Below, in pieces: positions 20,730 to 34,600 of a DNA stretch of 64,000 nucleotides; positions within the stretch are counted from its first letter, which is position 1, and every line of letters begins with the position of its first letter. The position numbers and the translations under genes are program-made. Under the pieces are notes generated by a model that was not told the DNA's origin, ran no database searches, and saw nothing but the letters and a program-made list of their open reading frames with translations. The DNA is from Onchocerca volvulus (lineage: Eukaryota > Nematoda > Chromadorea > Rhabditida > Onchocercidae): positions 1,291,361 to 1,355,360 of the forward strand of contig HG738139.1 of the NCBI GenBank assembly GCA_000499405.2, given 5' to 3'.

Positions 20730-23248
20730 TTACCATTTTTGCGTATTATTTTTAACATCTGAATTGATTTGAACTCCGTGATTCGATCTTTTTTTCTTCG
20801 TTTCTATTGTTTTTAGCATTTTAATTGATTCCACTTTCGTAATCCAACTTCCTTGGTGAAATAATAAAAAGCTTGCAGAGCGATATGGCTCAAACGCAAG
20901 AATAGTAATGAAGACAATGATTATTGTCCGCATCTAAAATGAAATGATGTTGAAATATTTCTTTGGGAAAGAGGAATTCATGCTGTGAATGACAAGAAAT
21001 AATCTATGATGGAATAAGTGAATCATTTCTTAATTTATTACCTCGTACAGAAAATAAATAGTTGTGTCGAGTATGGTTTTGAAATTACTGTTAATGTAGG
21101 ACTTTTCGCAAGCGGCAAATAAACAAATGGTAAAAGCACATGCATGAACTAAAATATAATTGTATTAGATTCGCTGATTTTGAATATGAAAACTTAATAA
21201 AGCTCTGTTTCTATTAGAACTCTGCCTTAATAGAGCTAAGAAAGCCTCAATTTTATGAGACTGCGATTTCTATTTCGATGTATTAGTGAAAATGTTCACC
21301 TCATACTTTTATTTCCGACTCGGCAATTCAAAAAAAATTAAAGAAGCTTATGACAAAGTTTTTAATTAGCACAATGGAATACATCAATATTGTAATAAGT
21401 TTTTTCTGTTAGCGATTGATCGAACTATCTGAATGATCAAACGATGAAAACTTACCAAACATTGGCAAAGTAATAATTTCAATGGAATAAGCGTATATAA
21501 TAAATGAATATAAATGTTTCTGATGTAATTTTGCAACTTGAATAGAATTAACTCCAAGCGGTTTGTATTTACTTATTTTAATCGATCCCTTCAACAGTGA
21601 ATATCTCATTTAAAATTATTATACCAAAGCAAGTCTTAATTCATTACAAATGATGAAAGAAATATACAATCAGTGAAAATTTAAATGAAACTTTTTCTTC
21701 GTTGCTTGATATTATCAGAAAAATCATATTCTCATATGTTTCTACACTAGATTATTGTAATTAGTATGAAATATTGATTCCGATGAAATAAATATTTTTC
21801 ATTGAATTTTGCAAAACTTTCAAAATCTGAAAAATTTTACCACCAGAGAAGCAATAAACAGCGCGATAAATAATATAATATGAGTTAGAAAATAAGGTAT
21901 TAAGTAAAGAAACTGGAATAAGAGTAAGATTACAAGACTAGCCCAAAGAAGTATTGAAATATGTAGCACAACATAATATGGTATCTGACTTCTGAAACAG
22001 TGGAAAAGATGAATAACAGCTTTCGTTAAAATTGAAAAAAATATACCGGAGTGGAAAAAACAGAATGAGAATTTTTGCGAAACACTGCTACTTAAACCGA
22101 TAACTTTCATATCTTATTTGAGTATTGAAACGATTTGAAAATCACTGAAATATGGAAATCATACAGAGGATCCGTCAATCAACAATTATAGTTCGAAGCA
22201 TTAAGTTTTCGATCAATATATAATTGGAGATTAAAGAATTAAAAAATATATTCACTTTTTCGTAAAATTTTTCGAATAGAAAAGAGGTTTGACATAAGGT
22301 AGATAACAAATTATAACTGCATAAAGCATTAAGGCATGAAACCAAATACCTCCGAGACCGATACATAAGCGTGCCCAATGTTGAATATCATATCTAGAAA
22401 TACAATGATTTGTTTTTCGTTTCAGTAAATGCTTTAAAATTAATAATATTTGCTGGAGTTTCATTATTTTTATTAAGAAATTTCTAATTCAAGCAAATAT
22501 TTGTAATACAAACATACGAAGAATGCAACATTACAAAGCAATTTTATCAAGAATTAAGTATGCGGAAAGAATTTTTGTTTAAATTTGAACAGAACTTACA
22601 AATAAATTCCGTTTCCTTTCATGCTATGAAAAAGACGGATAATGTTAATTATATCGACTGTGAAATTAGCAATAGCTGACGTAATGCACGGGAACATTAA
22701 ATTCAGTGTGAAATACTTGAAAAAGCCATCTTTCACTTTCGCAAATGTCAAATATAATATGAAAGGAATAACGACGAAGTTGCCAATCGTTGCAATGTAT
22801 GATATTAGACGCTTTGTAGTGTACAGTTGTGCTAGAAAACGTACTACCATAATTCCATCAGAAAATTCTTCTATTTTCATTTACTCTTTTATGATATCAG
22901 AAAATAAAGTTAATCAGAACATCAAATTTACTTCATGATAGCAGAGCTGATAATATTATAATTCTACCGATTCTTAGATTTAAAAATGCAAATCTTTTAT
23001 ATTAGATGGTGAAGTTCTCTTGAACCATTTCATTCTTAAATCGACTTCATATATTTTGGAGCAAAATTATAAATTTTTGAATTCTCAAATATTTCATTGA
23101 AGAATTCATCACAAATGGATGAATAATAAAGTTGGATTGCAGTTATTAACTTACAGCAATATAGACCCAGGTCTGCACATTTAGGAACGTCCGAATCACC
23201 AGTGCCATTGAAGTAGTTACTGCCATTATGATAAAAAGTGTCGTTCAT
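20730..23248 (-). CDS. Putative multi-pass membrane receptor, nematode 7TM chemoreceptor-like (gene B)
   Basis: Paralog of gene A. Exons: 23248-23155, 22831-22600, 22393-22256, 21991-21841, 21588-21456, 21148-21042 and 20933-20730 (1,059 nt, 352 aa). Exons 3, 4 and 5 have exactly the same lengths as in gene A (138, 151 and 133 nt) and all six intron phases agree. The N-terminus has three sequons (NDT, NGS, NGT) and a CADLGLYCC cysteine pair aligned with CADKGFSC of gene A. Helices follow the same order; the last carries AFEPYR. Exon 7 adds a 40-residue Lys-rich, presumably cytoplasmic tail that gene A lacks. The conserved gene structure with diverged residues suggests both copies are under selection. 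Receptor function is inferred from topology only. Confidence 0.72.
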
Positions 23249-25514
23249 TTCGCTGAAAATAGTAATTTTGTTAATATCAAAAAGGTAATCGAATTGAAAT
23301 ATCACGTAATCTGTTACTTAATATAGATGTATATAGCTGCTGTTCTGATCGTCCCGGAAAATCAACGAAGTCAGAATGATCAAAGCAATTAACATAAGTA
23401 ATGTGTCTGCAGAAGTTTGGAAAAAATTAGAAATGAATTGCTTGTTCTTCAATATTTCAGAATAGGCATCTAACAAAAAATTTGAATTCGAATTATTCCT
23501 TTATTTTCAACACAAATTGCTCAAACTTCAATATTCAATTCAACATAAAAACTTGAATTTAATTTGAAAGCAAATATTGTAATCTTATTTTATCAACTAT
23601 CAAAAGATCTCGGCCCATCTATCCTTAGGATATCAGCAACATGTTGAGTGATGATGTGACAAAACTACTTATTGCAGTGATAATGATAGTAATATCTCAA
23701 TTAAGTACGTCATGGCCTTATAATCAGACATTACTGAAGCTATTATCCTGCCTCCTTAGGATTATTTATCGCTCGACAAGACGTCATTGAAATTACTATG
23801 AAATCTTGTTAAAAGTAATTGGTATGAATCTTGAAGTGTGCTAGCTACTATATGCATGTTTGTGTATATAATGAGATTTTATCCTCTATTAAATTAGTAT
23901 TATTTGACTATTTTTGTTGATAATATTTCTTGATGTTTGATTAGTACTGGAAAGTAGAATGAAATTTCTTAATAGCTAGAATCATAAGTCTGCTTTAGAA
24001 TGCTGGCTATATAGCATCCAGTTTGTAGCATTAAAGATTTTCATAATATAACCACTGAAAGAAACAAAATTTGATATATCTTGAAAATAGAAGATCATTA
24101 AGATATAAAGCATAAACAAATAGTTTTAGTTCTCGCAGATAAAATTATTTATAATTAATTTTTTTGCAGTAATTATCAATGATATCGACCATCATTTTAT
24201 TGGATTTTTCGTCTTTTTGGAATATTTTATTCAAGAAATCGCAAATATTCGTTGTATAACATCATAACTAACTTAATATTTCTCGCTTTCATATTATGTT
24301 TCTTTCATAACATTACAACTTTTTTTTAAATTTGTTTCCTTGACAATATATGTTGTCGGAAAAACCGAAATTAATTCCCAACTGAAATTAACTAATATGG
24401 AAAATACATAATCAAATGGTTAAAAAATTGTGAAATTTTCTTTTTATTGAGTCCTCCTCTGTAAAATTATCTCTCTTTGTGTGCTTGTCTCCGCTCAAAA
24501 CATTTCTGTTTACAGTTCCTTCTTTAAAAAGAGAGACAAACAATCAAACAAAAAGGGTCAAAACACAAATGTGCCCTGTCCATACTTATTTACAATCACA
24601 TCAAAATACTTCTGCTTATAGTTATAATGTCATAGATGTGCTTCTAAACTGTTATTATCTTTAAATCCAATTAAACTATTGTAATACCCTTTCCTCTATG
24701 AACAATTTTTTTTCTCAAAATTATCTCAACATCAATTGTCTTTTATTCCCAATTCCTAACATTCAATATATCCCAGTAGAGTCCAAACACAAAAAATCAT
24801 TTTTTCATTATCCATTGCTTCAAATTGTTTTGGTACTGACCAGGCGATCTAAAGGTTTCTTACTATTGTCCGAGTTCCTGATATTCTTCTCCAAATCCAA
24901 TCAACGTCACACAATTTATACAAAATCCTTTCCATTCGTCTGATATCTATTGTACTGTTAGCTACGTATTAACTGATTATTATTATTCTGAATAAAGGAA
25001 TTATTATAAATCTACTCGTTTCACAACTCAATCAAACCTCAACATTCCACAATATATGTATGACCACAAAAAATAAATAAAATGCTTCATGAAAAATGGA
25101 AATTTCTTTTCATTTACGCTTTTATTAGTGAAAATTATTTGAAGCATCTTGAAAAGATTATGAATAAAAGTCTTATAATTATTTTTCGCTCAAGTACTAT
25201 ATGAAAAGATGCGAAAATTCTTCGAAAAATTATTATTTTAACATAAACGAATGTGTGTAACATTGTGCAACTCTCTTTTTTCCGTGATGAAGACACCTTT
25301 TCAAGGCTAGATAATCAGTTTTTATCAAAAATGTTTTTCTTGAATAATAACAATATACGTATTTTTGATAATAAGGTAGAGATTTCACTGTGGAAGACTT
25401 GTTTCTATGCCATGCTCGAGACTTTTTGATGAGCAAAGTGTTAAAAAAAAAAAAGGTACAATAAGGATATGTAAATTATTCAATTTATGGTCGTCCTATA
25501 CACCTATTGCTCTG
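23249..25514. other. Intergenic: gene B upstream region and start of a third duplicated unit
   Basis: 23400-23465 matches gene A's upstream flank. From 23539 the sequence aligns with 9978 onward, base for base in short runs, interrupted by the 24354-25051 insertion, then continues as the partner of 11095-11270 at 25085-25265. No coding exon is visible. Nothing recognisable lies at 25266-25514. Confidence 0.6.
24354..25051 (+). mobile_element. 698-bp insertion, probable solo LTR
   Basis: Begins TGTCGGAAAAACCGAAATTA and ends CATTCCACA, so it has TG/CA termini; its first bases match the outer end of the BEL/Pao LTR family at 674-6319 (TGTCGGAAAAAACCG on the - strand), but the rest does not. An AATAAA-like signal lies near the 3' end. 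It is flanked by ATATATGT at 24346-24353 and 25052-25059. The paralogous flank at about 10741-10760 reads through without the insertion. Eight-base duplications are long for LTR elements, so another class (for example a short hAT-type element) is not excluded. Confidence 0.6.
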
Positions 25515-26125
25515 CATCAGCAACATTTGTAAGATGTGGGAAGAGCTCTATGGGACTGTCTAACGTTGCTAAATAGACATAAATATATAATACTTCAAAC
25601 AAGAAAATAATTGAAATTATCATTTTCGCCGAAATTATCATTTTCGCCACATTATTTAAATAACACCAGAATTTGAGGAATTTGAGGTCATTTTAATCTA
25701 TAATATGTGACCTAATTCAGTTATGCTAATTTTCAAAGCCTTATTTTGTAGATTTACAAGGCATGATTTTTCATAAGAGTAACTGGCTGAACAAATTAAG
25801 CCCTTAAGAAATTCAAGATTTGCCAAATTTTTTGAATCTATGATAGAAACCGGAATTTCTGTCAGATTCTGTCAAAAGTGACTCCAGCAGTTTTGCAATA
25901 TAGTAAAACATTTGTTTGGAAACTACTCTAATAAAAAGAATAGGATTTAAAATTATATTTCAAAACTTACGGCATAAAAAACCTTTGTCTGCACATATCG
26001 GTCTATCGGTAGTATTAATTTCTCCATAATCAAGATTACCAAGATTACCACTTCTATTATCATAGAAATATATCGCGTCAGAATCGAAGAACCATGCTGC
26101 GCAATGTTGAATCATTTCAAGACTG
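25515..26125 (-). pseudogene. Relic of the 7TM receptor gene (copy C)
   Basis: Contains only an exon 1 equivalent (about 26080-25971, INTTDRPICADKGFLC, matching gene A's INTTGRSICADKGFSC, with a kept GTAAG donor) and the first 50 bases or so of exon 2 (about 25568-25515, LDSPIELFPHLTNVAD). After that the homology ends and a stop follows. Gene A's start codon is changed here, though an upstream in-frame ATG exists. Exons 3-7 are absent. A short in-exon duplication of AAGATTACC is also present. Confidence 0.78.
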
Positions 26126-26163
26126 ATTGCTTTCGAAATTGACTCCTTATAAATCAAAACCAA

Positions 26164-29100
26164 ATAATTGGAGCTGATTGCATATTACATTTTCATTCGA
26201 ACTCATTTTATTAATATTCCTTCCCCTTTCTTTTCTTTCTTTTTCTTTTTTTCAATTACTAAATTATTTTTTTTTTCTTCTGCTCTAATAATTTCATAAA
26301 AAACGAAAGTAAAAGATTTTCTGATAAATTTGAATGCAAAGATGCTCAATATATTCTTCATCACCGTAGCAATTAATCATTTTTTTTCACTTTAAATTAA
26401 TTAATTATTTATTTGAAAAGAACTTATTGCCGAATTTCGAGAGGAAACAGAAGATCTTATAAATTCAGATAAATTCAGAATATTCAGTTGTCATATTAAT
26501 AGTTGATATATACGATAAAGAAAGAAATCCAAAAAAAAAAAAAAAAAAATGAATACTAAATTTAAACTCAATTGAAAATTAATGCCATAGGACAAAGATG
26601 GGAGTAATTATATGCAGTTTTATGCGAAATAAAACAAAAATAGATTGCTGAACTTTTTAATAATCTGAAATACATTAAAGGCAAAGGAATTTCATTATTT
26701 ATGTTTTTTAGAAACGAATTTAATGGATATTGAGAAAAAAAAAAAAAAAAAAAAAAACCAATATCTTTTATGAAAATTATTTGAGCTTTTTAATTCAATT
26801 CGAATTTTTCGACAGAAAATTGATTTTTAAGTTACTAATTCAACAATTAGAAATTTTAGTATGTTTCAGATCTATTGTGGCCAATAAAAAGCTTGGAGAT
26901 TTGACAGTATTATCATTGAAAAATGCTTTAGGTATTTTCAAAGTGGAAAATTTTTAGGTAAGGAATTTGGAAACTGAAACTCTGCTAAGCTTACTAAGTA
27001 TAATTTCTAATTTTTGTATCATCAAATAGTTTTTATAAATCAAAATGCAAATTGATTTCGCCTTCAAAAATTATACAGAGAAGAATGTTAGCGAAGAAAG
27101 TTTTGTTGATTGATGGAGGATTCTTTGTCTACGTTATAAGATAGAATAAAATCAGATATAACATGATTGCAGTCGATCGCTTGGTTTTAATACAAATGGA
27201 TTGAATATAAGAGGATTTTGATTGTCGATTGAAGTGACTGTAGACTTGATTAACTAAGTAATCACTGAGTAACTACTGATTTGGTTAAGCTACATATCGA
27301 TAATCCTTGATTTTGTGATAGGCATGACTTACAATACGTTATTCATGGGACTTGGTTATCAGAACAAAGGATAAGAGATAGACAAATGCTTACAATTTAA
27401 AGAATTCACATAAGTTTTAGCAGATCGGAAGACGAAGAAACGAAGGCTTTTGTACTAGACTAAAGGATAAGATATGAATAAATGATTCATCCGAATGAAC
27501 AATATTACAAATTTCTGTTATACAATACTTTGATGATTCCAACATACTTATAAAATATCTCGGTTTTTCCGACAATATGGAAAATAAGCCAATGCTAAGG
27601 CATCTTTCAGAGAATTTTGGAAGAAACTTTTTTTTCCCTTTTCTTTTTTCCCTCTTTACTTTTCCCACCAACAATCCAATATATGTTTTTATAAGACAAA
27701 ATTGCCTTTTCGCTCGATTCAGCATTAGTTGCATGAAACAGAATTTTGGCTATCTTTTCTTAATAAACTCTTAATAGAATTAGATATATTTTTTTCAGAT
27801 AGCGTATGCTTAAACGAGTGGACTTTGTAATGTCGTCATGAATCATTTGATTAAGACTTGTTTGTATCTTACTTTCGTAATCAATTGTACTCATGATATT
27901 AGTTGCTCAATATTCAATGAATATTTTTATGAAATTAGAGAGTGAAAATCTTTGGGATACAAGAAGCAACAAATTATGTTTCAAATATTATGAAAAATAT
28001 CCCGAATAATTCATTCAAAACATCTTCTCTGATGAATTTCATAAAATTTGAACATTTTGTAGAAAAATTGATTCATTTTGATTTTCAACTTAACATTATT
28101 ACAAAAAGATTAACATTATTAGTCAAAACATATTTACTAAAAAACCAAATTAGACTTTTAAACATCAACCATTTCATACTACACATTAATGGAAAATTTT
28201 TGACAAATTGCAGCGATCATCTTCGTCAAAAAATTAATCCATTATAATATTCATTTAAAGTATTACTAATTTTATTGAGGACAAATTAATTTGACATAAA
28301 TAAAATGTTCAATCACTGTTTTTGTTCGACATTTAAATTCTGTTCTTTGTTTTTATAATTTTCATTTGAGCAATACTGGTGTGAAATAAATTATCGTATC
28401 GCTCTATTACCAGATGTCTTCATTACTTTTAAATATTTTTTAATTTTTTATCAAGAAGCTGAGAAGTGTTTTATCACAATTGCATACTATCAAAGCTTGA
28501 ACCTTCTGAAAATAAACTTCAAGACAATACTATCATATTTTAAATCGTCCAATTTATAATTTAATGTAAAATCTATCTTAAACGAAACAATGTGTATTAG
28601 CAAAATTTTTTCCCGATATTCCCGAATATTTATCAAAATATGTTTTACTATAATTTGGAATTTATTCCAATATCACCCCTACATCTAATTTTTAATGAAA
28701 TAATCTGTATTCCATAATTTCTATCGAAATAATAATAATAATAATAATAATATATAAGCTAAGCTACTTCACCATATAATAATCCAAATATCTTTGACAT
28801 ATAATTTTTGTTTGAAAACAAGAAACATTCTGGGTTGAATTCATTCGAAATAGATAACCAAATATTTCATAATACTGCATATTATAATTGTTGATCATGT
28901 TAAATTCATAGCAATTTCGTTATATCGTGATAATTCTCAATTATTTCTAAAATACTACTGAAAAAATTTACAACAAAAATGAAAAATAAAGCAATGAGTT
29001 TTTAAAGAACTTTTTAAACTATATTTCATCCATAATGATTATGAAATATCAGAAAAGATTAAAACAATCATTCATTCTTCATTCAAACAATGATTTAATT

Positions 29101-31645
29101 ATTAACTGATCAATTTAGAAATGGAAGAGGAAAGAGATGAACGTAAAGAATTAGAAAAATTTGTTACAATAGTATATCCAGCATAATTAGTTGTTTATCC
29201 TTTTGCTCCTTAATTTTCTTTTATTATCTGCTAACAATTATCTCTTACTAAATATAACATTATACTGTTGAACTAATCGTTATTTTCTGTATTTTCATCG
29301 AAAATCTAATTAGCAAGATTCATCATCCAGATTTATCTCTTAAGTGATTTTGTTTCTCTGCATGAAGATGATAAGAATTATGCATTTCTATTAAATATTT
29401 CCAACGATCTCATGATAAACATTTGTTAAAGTAACTAAACTTTTCAAGTTTTCGATACTGAATACGAATAAGCAGCACAAGCAAATATTTTATTTAAAAA
29501 AAAAGAAAAAAATTTGTTACAAGCAGTCGTACACAATTCTGCAAAAAAAAAAAATTAATTCAAGGAGAAAAAAAAAAAAACTAACATTCCCGAAATTAAA
29601 GAGAAACTTGATAGTTAAAAACAAATTCTTAGTGATCGATCATCAGTAGCAAGATGAAATAAACTCCAGTGAATCTATATTTCATCCAGCGAAGGTATAA
29701 CAAAAAAAAAAACCCAGTGAATTTAGTGATGAATGCACCTGGTGAATCTATACTTTTTATTTTTTCACCCCAATGAATCTATTTTTCCAATATTTCTAAA
29801 TCTCGAATTCAACTTGCAACCCGCAAAGACTTTCTGAAATATCAATACCCTATTTTCATTAACATAAAAAATTGGCAACTAGTCGAATTACTATTCACTC
29901 CCTGTTCCGGTAACACAAATATTTACTCACTTTGGATTGATTATTACAGATTCCGGAAAAAACATTCACCAATCTAGAATTGAATACATTCAAGTTGAGA
30001 AAAATTTCCATATAAACAAGGTTTGAAATAATAAAATAACGCCACCATAAAAAGAGATGATCTAATGAAATCTGTTATAAAAAAAATAAAGAATACAGAA
30101 CAGTAGCTGAAAAAGAATTAAAAAAGAAATCCAAACATCTGCACAACTATACGCATGATCTTACAAAGCAAAAATACAAAACAAAAAAATCCTGGCCCTT
30201 TAATTAACCAGGAAAAAATGACCCATCATTTCATTTACAATAATTCAGGAGAATTATATTAAAAAACTATTAGTACAAGAACACCAATGTGCGCATTGAA
30301 TAAATAAATATTTAAACAAAAAGTGAAAACAGAAATATGACACACAAAATAAAAAACCTGCAAAAATACACAAATGCCGTACTAAAAGTTCCATTAATAA
30401 AAAATCTGACACGTCATTAATTCATACGTAAAAAGGTCGAAGTCAAAAATCCAGACTTCGAAAAACGACAAGCACTAATTCCCAATAATGTTCAGTCGTC
30501 ATAAAACTGGCACTAAACAGGCAATATTTCCAACAATTTTTACAAAAGACTCTTTGCGACAATTTCTGATATATGCCACATTACATTTCCAAAATAATTT
30601 TTTACAAATTTTTTAGAAATGAAATACGAAATTTTTCAATATAAATTTTCTTTTTGACATTTTATATTTCAAAAATAATCAAAGTTTTTTTCGTCACCTG
30701 TTAGAAATGAATTATGCGCTTCGACTAAGATTTTCGTCGCTCTATAGACAAAATGCCAATAGTAATAAAATTTCGCTAAACAGACATGTTTTTCTTATTC
30801 CTAATAAGTTAAGGAATCTGTATTTTTAAAAATTCTATAATAATGGCTATTAATAACTAGTATTTGAAAAAAATCATTATTTATTACTATTAATATTAAA
30901 ACATTTTTTATCTACCAGTTTAAAATATTTCTAAAAAATCTAACCGTTTTTTTTTTTTAAATGTTTACAAAACGAACAAACAAATATTAGAAAATAAATG
31001 AAAAAATTCATTCATAACTCTGTTAATCAACATGTACCAAGCATGTACCAAACAAACAGCTGAAATCGATAAAGTGCAACAAGAACTGCAAGAAAGATAA
31101 CAATTATAAACCGGTGAAATTCTAGCCCTGAAACTTCCCATCCGGAAAATTAAAACAATGAAGCAACAAACATTCGCTATACTATAGATCAACAATCAGT
31201 TATCTCAAACATCTTAACAACATCCTGCATTCTCATACATCTGATATACCATATTCATAGATCTTAGATATTTTCACAATCGGTTTGGAAAAAAATAATA
31301 CCAGCCTCGAAATTTCATACTACTAATTACAGTTTTTCCACCGGTATGTCGAGAGTAGATGAAAATTAACGGCATTGTATGAGGTTTGCTTCATAAATCT
31401 ATTCTGCTAAGAATCCTAATATATATTTTCGCTTAGGCAATATTCGTAAGCGTACTGGGCGAAATCATTAAGTAATTTGCAAAAGAAACATTGCTACTTA
31501 AAAAGACCGGATGAAAAGGCCTAATGGCATTTCATCAATTCAAAAAAGATGAGAAGCAAAGCTCACACATAAAAATTAAAGATGTATAATATGTTGCCAG
31601 ATCTGAGTATATTTTTGGAATCAATCCGCTGGAAATTCTATGAAA
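26164..31645. other. Long AT-rich gene-poor region
   Basis: Homology with gene A's upstream flank extends to about 26300. Beyond that I see homopolymer runs (for example poly-A at 26731-26758 and 26530-26550), an (AAT)n run at 28733-28750, and no conserved protein. The ORFs at 27942-28247 (+, 101 codons, Asn/Leu/Ile-rich) and 27417-27734 (-) have no recognisable domain and compositions typical of AT-rich noise. The part next to 31646 is presumably 3' UTR of the bZIP gene. Confidence 0.5.
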
Positions 31646-34600
31646 TTATTTCGATGGCTTCTTGTTAGGATTGACTGATGAAACCAATTGTTGTGATATA
31701 TAATTGGAGAGATCATGATGTGGTTGAGCTTGAGGAGAAAGGACGTCTACTTCTAGCGGTGATTCATTCCGCAAACACTCTCCCACACCGCTCAAATGGC
31801 AAACACAGCATGCTTCACGAGTTTTCAGCAAGGCTGTAACTCTTTCCAGTTCACGACGCAATACTTGATTCTGCGTCTGCAAGAATTTTACTGAATTTTG
31901 CAGTAAAAAATTGCTTTGAATGTTATCTTTAATCAGAATATAAAATATAAGAATTAAAATATGAATCAATTATTATTTGATTTGAATTCTATAACAAAAA
32001 AACATATTTCACTTTTTGTTTTATTACCCAAAGTACTAGTTTACTTCTCCGCAGAAATTCATCCTAATTTATCATAAATACCATATGAAAATAATAGAAA
32101 TTTCTAACTGCCAAATTTCATCAGTTCTGTTCATTTATCGAGCGCAGTTAATTATTTTTAGATTTATTTCGAAGAAAGTTTCCACTCGTACGATTTAAGA
32201 ATCTTTTAACAAATTATATTAACTTACGGAGAGTGCCACTTTTTCTTGTTCTAACAAATGAACACGTGTAATCATCTCATCATGCTCTTCCTTTTTTCGC
32301 TTCCGATATCGTACAGCAGCTGCTTTATTCCTTTCCAGAATAGTAACACGACGTTCATCGGGTGGTAAATCGGCAGTAAGAGAACTACGACCACGTCCTC
32401 GTCCCCCTCGATGTGATGATGCTGTTGAAGTTGTCGAACGAGATATAGTGTTTTCTCTGCTGTAATTTTGCCACATTAATTGCCTAAATTACAAATATTT
32501 GTTTATATAATATTTTGCCACATTAATTGCCTAAATTACAAATATTTGTTTATATAATAAAATGCACAAGAAAGATTATGCGACTAAAAAAAATTTAGAA
32601 AACAAACTCAACTCATTAATAACAGTAAAATAAGACCGACTTCATTAAATTATGAGTATGTCAAATATTAATTTTGTAAGTAACGAAAGATAAACTATTT
32701 CCAATCAAAGGATTATTTCCTAGATTTTTTAAATCAACATCACACTGATTAACAAAACAAACCTGCTTGGTGTTGATGACAATGTTTCTGTATGTTTACG
32801 TCGCTCATCCTGCGGATAAATGACTTCCTCGTGATCAAAATATTGTTGATTCTGTAAATCAGTAAATAAACAAAACACTCTTCTTTATGGATGAAAGAAA
32901 GAAAAAAGTTGAAATAATTTCTTGCATCAATATCAATAAATGAAAAAAGAAAGAAGTTATTCTTTCTATCTCTCTTTCTATTAACGCTCTGTAAAAAAAG
33001 TACCGTCTGCAATGAGGAAACTGGATTTTTTGCGACAATCACTGGTTTCACATCACGAGGATCCCAGTGATCAGTTGGTGATAACTGCGGTACAGATGCA
33101 TTTGAAATCTGTGATATATCACTATGCCCCTCGATGTTGGTTGCCGATAAAAGCTACAAAAGTTTAATTTAATTCGAAAATAATTTGAAGATCGATCATA
33201 CAAAACAAAAAATTTTCATACTTAACAAACCTTAAGATAAAAAATTATGTTGAATCTCTTTATGCAAGATCTCATCTAATCCATAAAAAATACCCCAATT
33301 TAGAAAATTCCTATCATATTTATAGAAAAATCTCTTCCAATTCAAACTACGATTTTCTTTAAATTACGCAATCTATTGTTCCACTAATCTCAGTAAAAAT
33401 TTGACAATTTTTTCTAGCCCGAACAAAAGATCTTTCACCTAAACTGTGGTTGTCATTGCATGTGAGATAAAAAACTTACTGTTCCAACAGCACCTAAGAA
33501 AGGAGCTGAGACTACTGGTGCAACACTTGATGGTGCAGCTACTCCTGCTGCAGCTGCTGCTGCCGCCGCTGCTGCCCGTACTGACAATCTCTTTTTACTG
33601 AAAAAGGAAGAAATAATAAGTAACTAACACATAAAATGTACAATGACAATGTAACTTCAATCACAAATATACATACGGCGTTTGGGCTGATGCAGAGCTT
33701 CCAGGTCTTGAAATATTTGCTGGTGCACTGACAACGGGACTATTCATAGCGGAAATTAGTGGTGTTAAAGAAGCAGAAGCTGATTCCGAGGAACATGGCG
33801 AACATGATAACAAAGTAGATGTACATTCAGGGCCACCAACATTTGCAGTACACGATGTTGATGGCGCTACCACGGGTGGATCAGAACAAAGAGTTACAGA
33901 AACAGTTGAAGATGTCGGTAGGATTGATCCCAAAGATCCTTTCTAAAAAGCAGAAAGTAATACATTTTATGCATCTGATCAATTACAAATCTGTGAGAAT
34001 ACAAATATAAAAGAAAAAAAATGCAAATTTACTCAAACAGGCTGACTATATTAAACCATATACCCATTTCAATGAAAATACTATTCAAGTTTTGGATTAA
34101 AAACTAAGTATTCAAGTTTTTTCAAGAAAAAGGTTTTTTTTTTTAAACTTATTTCTAAATTATGGAAAATTACATACATTTCGATAGAAACTAAAATTTT
34201 TATTTAATGCTTATAGGAATAAGGGAAATATGAAATAATTAGCTGCACATCAGAAAATCAATTAGTGAACTCTGTTATTTACTTTTGAAGTAATGATATG
34301 AAACATACCAAAGGCGGTGTGGCAGTGCCGGTTGTACCCAAAAAGCCAAGCGCTCCTAACCTATCAGAATGCATATCAAGAACGGCATTAAGCACATCAG
34401 CGGTTCGAGGTGCCTGTCCAGTGTCATCGTTAGTTCGTGAATTTTGTGTCGATAAACTGCCATTATCTTTCATCTAAAAATTAAAATATTTTTTATTTCA
34501 TCTTATAGACATCTTCTTTCCATTTATTCATCATTTATATTAAAATTAATGTTACCTGCTGCACCAGACGTGATAAATCGGCACTTTTTAATCCATCACC

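Noticed and set aside
27558..27572. CGGTTTTTCCGACA, resembling the outer end of the LTR families in this window
   Set aside because: Similarity stops after about 15 bases, no partner end with a matching target duplication was found, and the neighbouring sequence is unrelated to either LTR.
27942..28247. 101-codon + strand ORF
   Set aside because: Asn/Ile/Leu/Lys-rich translation typical of AT-rich DNA, no motif, no splice context and no second copy.
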